From a virus, in IMG/VR virus record IMGVR_UViG_3300042731_004505, positions 1 through 30,802 of that record: a stretch of 30,802 bases of DNA; one strand, written 5' to 3'. The position numbers and the translations under genes were made by a program. Below the pieces are notes generated by a model, which was not told the origin of the DNA, made no database searches, and saw nothing but the letters and a program-made list of their open reading frames with translations. Each line of letters starts with the position of its first letter. Position 1 is the stretch's first letter. Shown here one piece after another: positions 29,481 through 30,802 of this stretch.

Positions 29481-29764
29481 TGCACATGTTTAATGCTTTA
29501 ATTGCAATGTCAAGATCCTTTGATCAAGGCTGTGAAAATACTACACACGAAGGCATAAGGAAGTGTAGAGAGTCTATAAAGCGTGGATGGATAACTCCGA
29601 GAAACAGCAAAGCATTTGACGCCCTAAGCGTTGATGAGATGGAAATTATCTTGGATCACTTAGAGAATCACATTGCAGGGCCAAGATCGACCGCCGCGGT
29701 ATTTTCAGCTTTTAATGAAATAATCAGTGCTAGATCTGAAATTAGAGAGAGAGAAGAAGCATGA
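29480..29764 (+). CDS. Hypothetical protein (94 aa)
   Basis: Starts MHMFNALIAMSRSFDQGCEN and contains IRKCRESIKRGWITPRNSKA and a helical C-terminus (EIILDHLENHI, AFNEIISARSEIREREE). No family recognised. A GGAGGAAGAG site lies before the ATG inside the end of the preceding gene. It overlaps the next gene as ATGA. Confidence 0.55.
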   Translation: MHMFNALIAMSRSFDQGCENTTHEGIRKCRESIKRGWITPRNSKAFDALSVDEMEIILDHLENHIAGPRSTAAVFSAFNEIISARSEIREREEA

Positions 29765-30117
29765 CCCTCACAGAACTACAAAAGTTAAGCGATGAAGCAT
29801 TTGCATATAAGGCGGCGTGGTTACTTAAAATTCATAGAGAACACAAATTTAAGACATCACATCCTCTTTGCAGGTGTTGCTTGTGTGATACGATCTACAG
29901 AGATAGACATAGATACAGATGTGTTTGCAATATGGATCTGGACTGGAACACGGCGATGCCGATGCTGCTGGAAGCTATGAAACAGCCAAATTATTACATC
30001 GATGGTCTTGAGTTGATTTATACTGATGGGGAAGGCGGATGGGTAAAACCAATAAAAACAGAACGCGAGGTAATCACCGCCGTCCTTCTCGCAAGAGGGC
30101 TTGTGAAAGGAGAGTGA
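29761..30117 (+). CDS. Hypothetical Cys-rich protein (118 aa)
   Basis: Starts MTLTELQKLSDEAFAYKAAW, then CRCCLCDTIY and RYRCVCNMDLDW carry six Cys near the middle, followed by a segment MPMLLEAMKQPNYYIDG and an Ala-rich end VITAVLLARGLVKGE. The second half faintly resembles phage ABA-sandwich proteins (W..A..LL.EA), but I would not name it so. ATGA coupled. Confidence 0.55.
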   Translation: MTLTELQKLSDEAFAYKAAWLLKIHREHKFKTSHPLCRCCLCDTIYRDRHRYRCVCNMDLDWNTAMPMLLEAMKQPNYYIDGLELIYTDGEGGWVKPIKTEREVITAVLLARGLVKGE

Positions 30118-30120
30118 AAA

Positions 30121-30471
30121 ATGAAAGAGTTTGATGACATAAACAAAGACGACTGTTTTGTTGATGTCCCCTCGACATTTTTTAAATGCACGCATGGGGT
30201 TTTCTCAAAAACGGCCAACGGATCATTGTGTTACACGGATAGCGAAGAACGTGGAAGATTTATCGCTGAAAAGATCAATGAAGCGTGCAGGCTAAAAAAG
30301 CTCAATCAGGAAATGCTGGAAGTCTTGTCTGAAATAATACGATCAGAATATTGCATAAAATGGGTTTCCAGTGATACATGGCAATGTGAGTCTTGCCTTG
30401 GGATAAAAGGACACACCAAAGACTGCATCGTACCAAAAGCTAGATCCCTCATCGAAAGGGCTGAGGAGTGA
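30121..30471 (+). CDS. Hypothetical protein with Cys-Cys-His C-terminal motif
   Basis: A 116-residue product. The C-terminal CESCLGIKGHTKDCIVPKAR is a small metal-binding module that recurs in phage accessory proteins (pattern C..C.G..GH..DC...KAR), preceded by a helix (KLNQEMLEVLSEIIRSEY). N-terminal residues 1-50 contain further Cys but no recognised domain. AAAGGAGAG lies before the ATG. Function unknown. Confidence 0.6.
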   Translation: MKEFDDINKDDCFVDVPSTFFKCTHGVFSKTANGSLCYTDSEERGRFIAEKINEACRLKKLNQEMLEVLSEIIRSEYCIKWVSSDTWQCESCLGIKGHTKDCIVPKARSLIERAEE

Positions 30472-30644
30472 TTACCGAAAAAGATGTGTGTTATAGCTGC
30501 AAACACATTGACTGGCACTATATCAAAGGGCAGTTAAGCTACTATTGCACAAACAAAAAGAACGGAGATCGCCCTACTGTGCAGCTCAATTCTTGCTGTG
30601 AACACCATACCAAAACAGACAAACGGCCTTATTTGGGGAAATGA
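30468..30644 (+). CDS. Small Cys/His-rich protein (58 aa)
   Basis: GTG start overlapping the previous stop, with AAAGGG 7 bases upstream. MITEKDVCYSCKHIDWHYIK then CTNKKNGDRPTV and NSCCEHHTK, five cysteines and several His that could bind zinc. Small and without a family match. The next gene starts one base after its stop. Confidence 0.55.
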   Translation: MITEKDVCYSCKHIDWHYIKGQLSYYCTNKKNGDRPTVQLNSCCEHHTKTDKRPYLGK

Positions 30645-30645
30645 A

Positions 30646-30802
30646 ATGACTATCAAAGCCCTGTCAGTCAAACAGCCCTGGGCCTCCCTGATTGTGTACG
30701 GATTCAAAAAAATTGAAACCCGTACATGGAAAACAGAACGCAGAGGGCCGCTGCTTATCGTGTCTTCGAAAAAGCCTGACGAGTTGGGATTTCATTATGT
30801 GC
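30646..30802 (+). CDS. ASCH-domain protein, cut by the window end
   Basis: Only the first 52 residues are present. MTIKALSVKQPWASLIVYGF, then KKIETRTWKTERRGPLLIVS, is the ASCH signature (I.AL.V.QPWA..I..G.K..E.R.W). ASCH proteins are thought to bind RNA or modified bases and are common in phage accessory regions. The 3' end is missing because the sequence stops. Confidence 0.8.
   Translation, partial: MTIKALSVKQPWASLIVYGFKKIETRTWKTERRGPLLIVSSKKPDELGFHYV

Overview
The window is the genome, or most of it, of a temperate tailed phage with siphovirus-type head and tail genes. It is not ordinary chromosome. Base composition is moderate to low in GC, and most genes have clear AAGGAG-type ribosome binding sites and overlapping ATGA/TAATG junctions. 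The host cannot be named securely. The NWSGG-type repeat in the putative fibre and the abundance of small Cys-rich proteins remind me of phages of Planctomycetota and related bacteria, but this is only an impression.

Positions 43-13955 hold the late operon in HK97-like order: TerS (P27 type), TerL, portal, S49 prohead protease, an unusual structured leader, HK97-fold capsid protein, a putative decoration protein, gp6-like connector, head closure, tail tube, G/GT tail chaperones made by a -1 frameshift, gp10-like protein, a short tape measure, then four unfamiliar tail-tip or fibre genes and a Cys-rich protein. A strong terminator closes it at 13979-14018.

Positions 14042-16377 start with a near-consensus promoter and a dyad, followed by small genes of unknown function (one very acidic) separated by hairpins, and end with an XRE-type HTH gene. 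Positions 16330-17392 are on the minus strand: an FkbM-type methyltransferase followed by two tiny paralogous membrane proteins (38 and 44 aa). This is a good candidate lysogenic-conversion cassette. Positions 17619-18333 are two divergent small genes with facing promoters and a shared TGCTAT motif, which looks like a switch. The left gene is predicted to be leaderless.

Positions 18338-19424 hold a tyrosine integrase with its own promoter, followed by the 3' half of a tRNA-Val gene, best read as attP. Phage genes flank it on both sides, so the DNA is probably a free or circularised phage form and not an integrated prophage.

Positions 19701-26901 are the early, recombination and replication region: small zinc proteins, a YqaJ-type exonuclease, RecT with a C-terminal zinc ribbon, an AAA ATPase gutted by an internal deletion, a structured non-coding stretch, small coupled genes, a winged-helix protein, a DUF1376-type replication protein whose linker DNA carries iteron-like dyads and an AT-rich palindrome (candidate origin), and a RusA resolvase. 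Positions 26941-30802 contain a holin-like protein joined in frame to a lipoprotein, then many small accessory genes, ending in a truncated ASCH-domain gene. I recognise no endolysin in the window.
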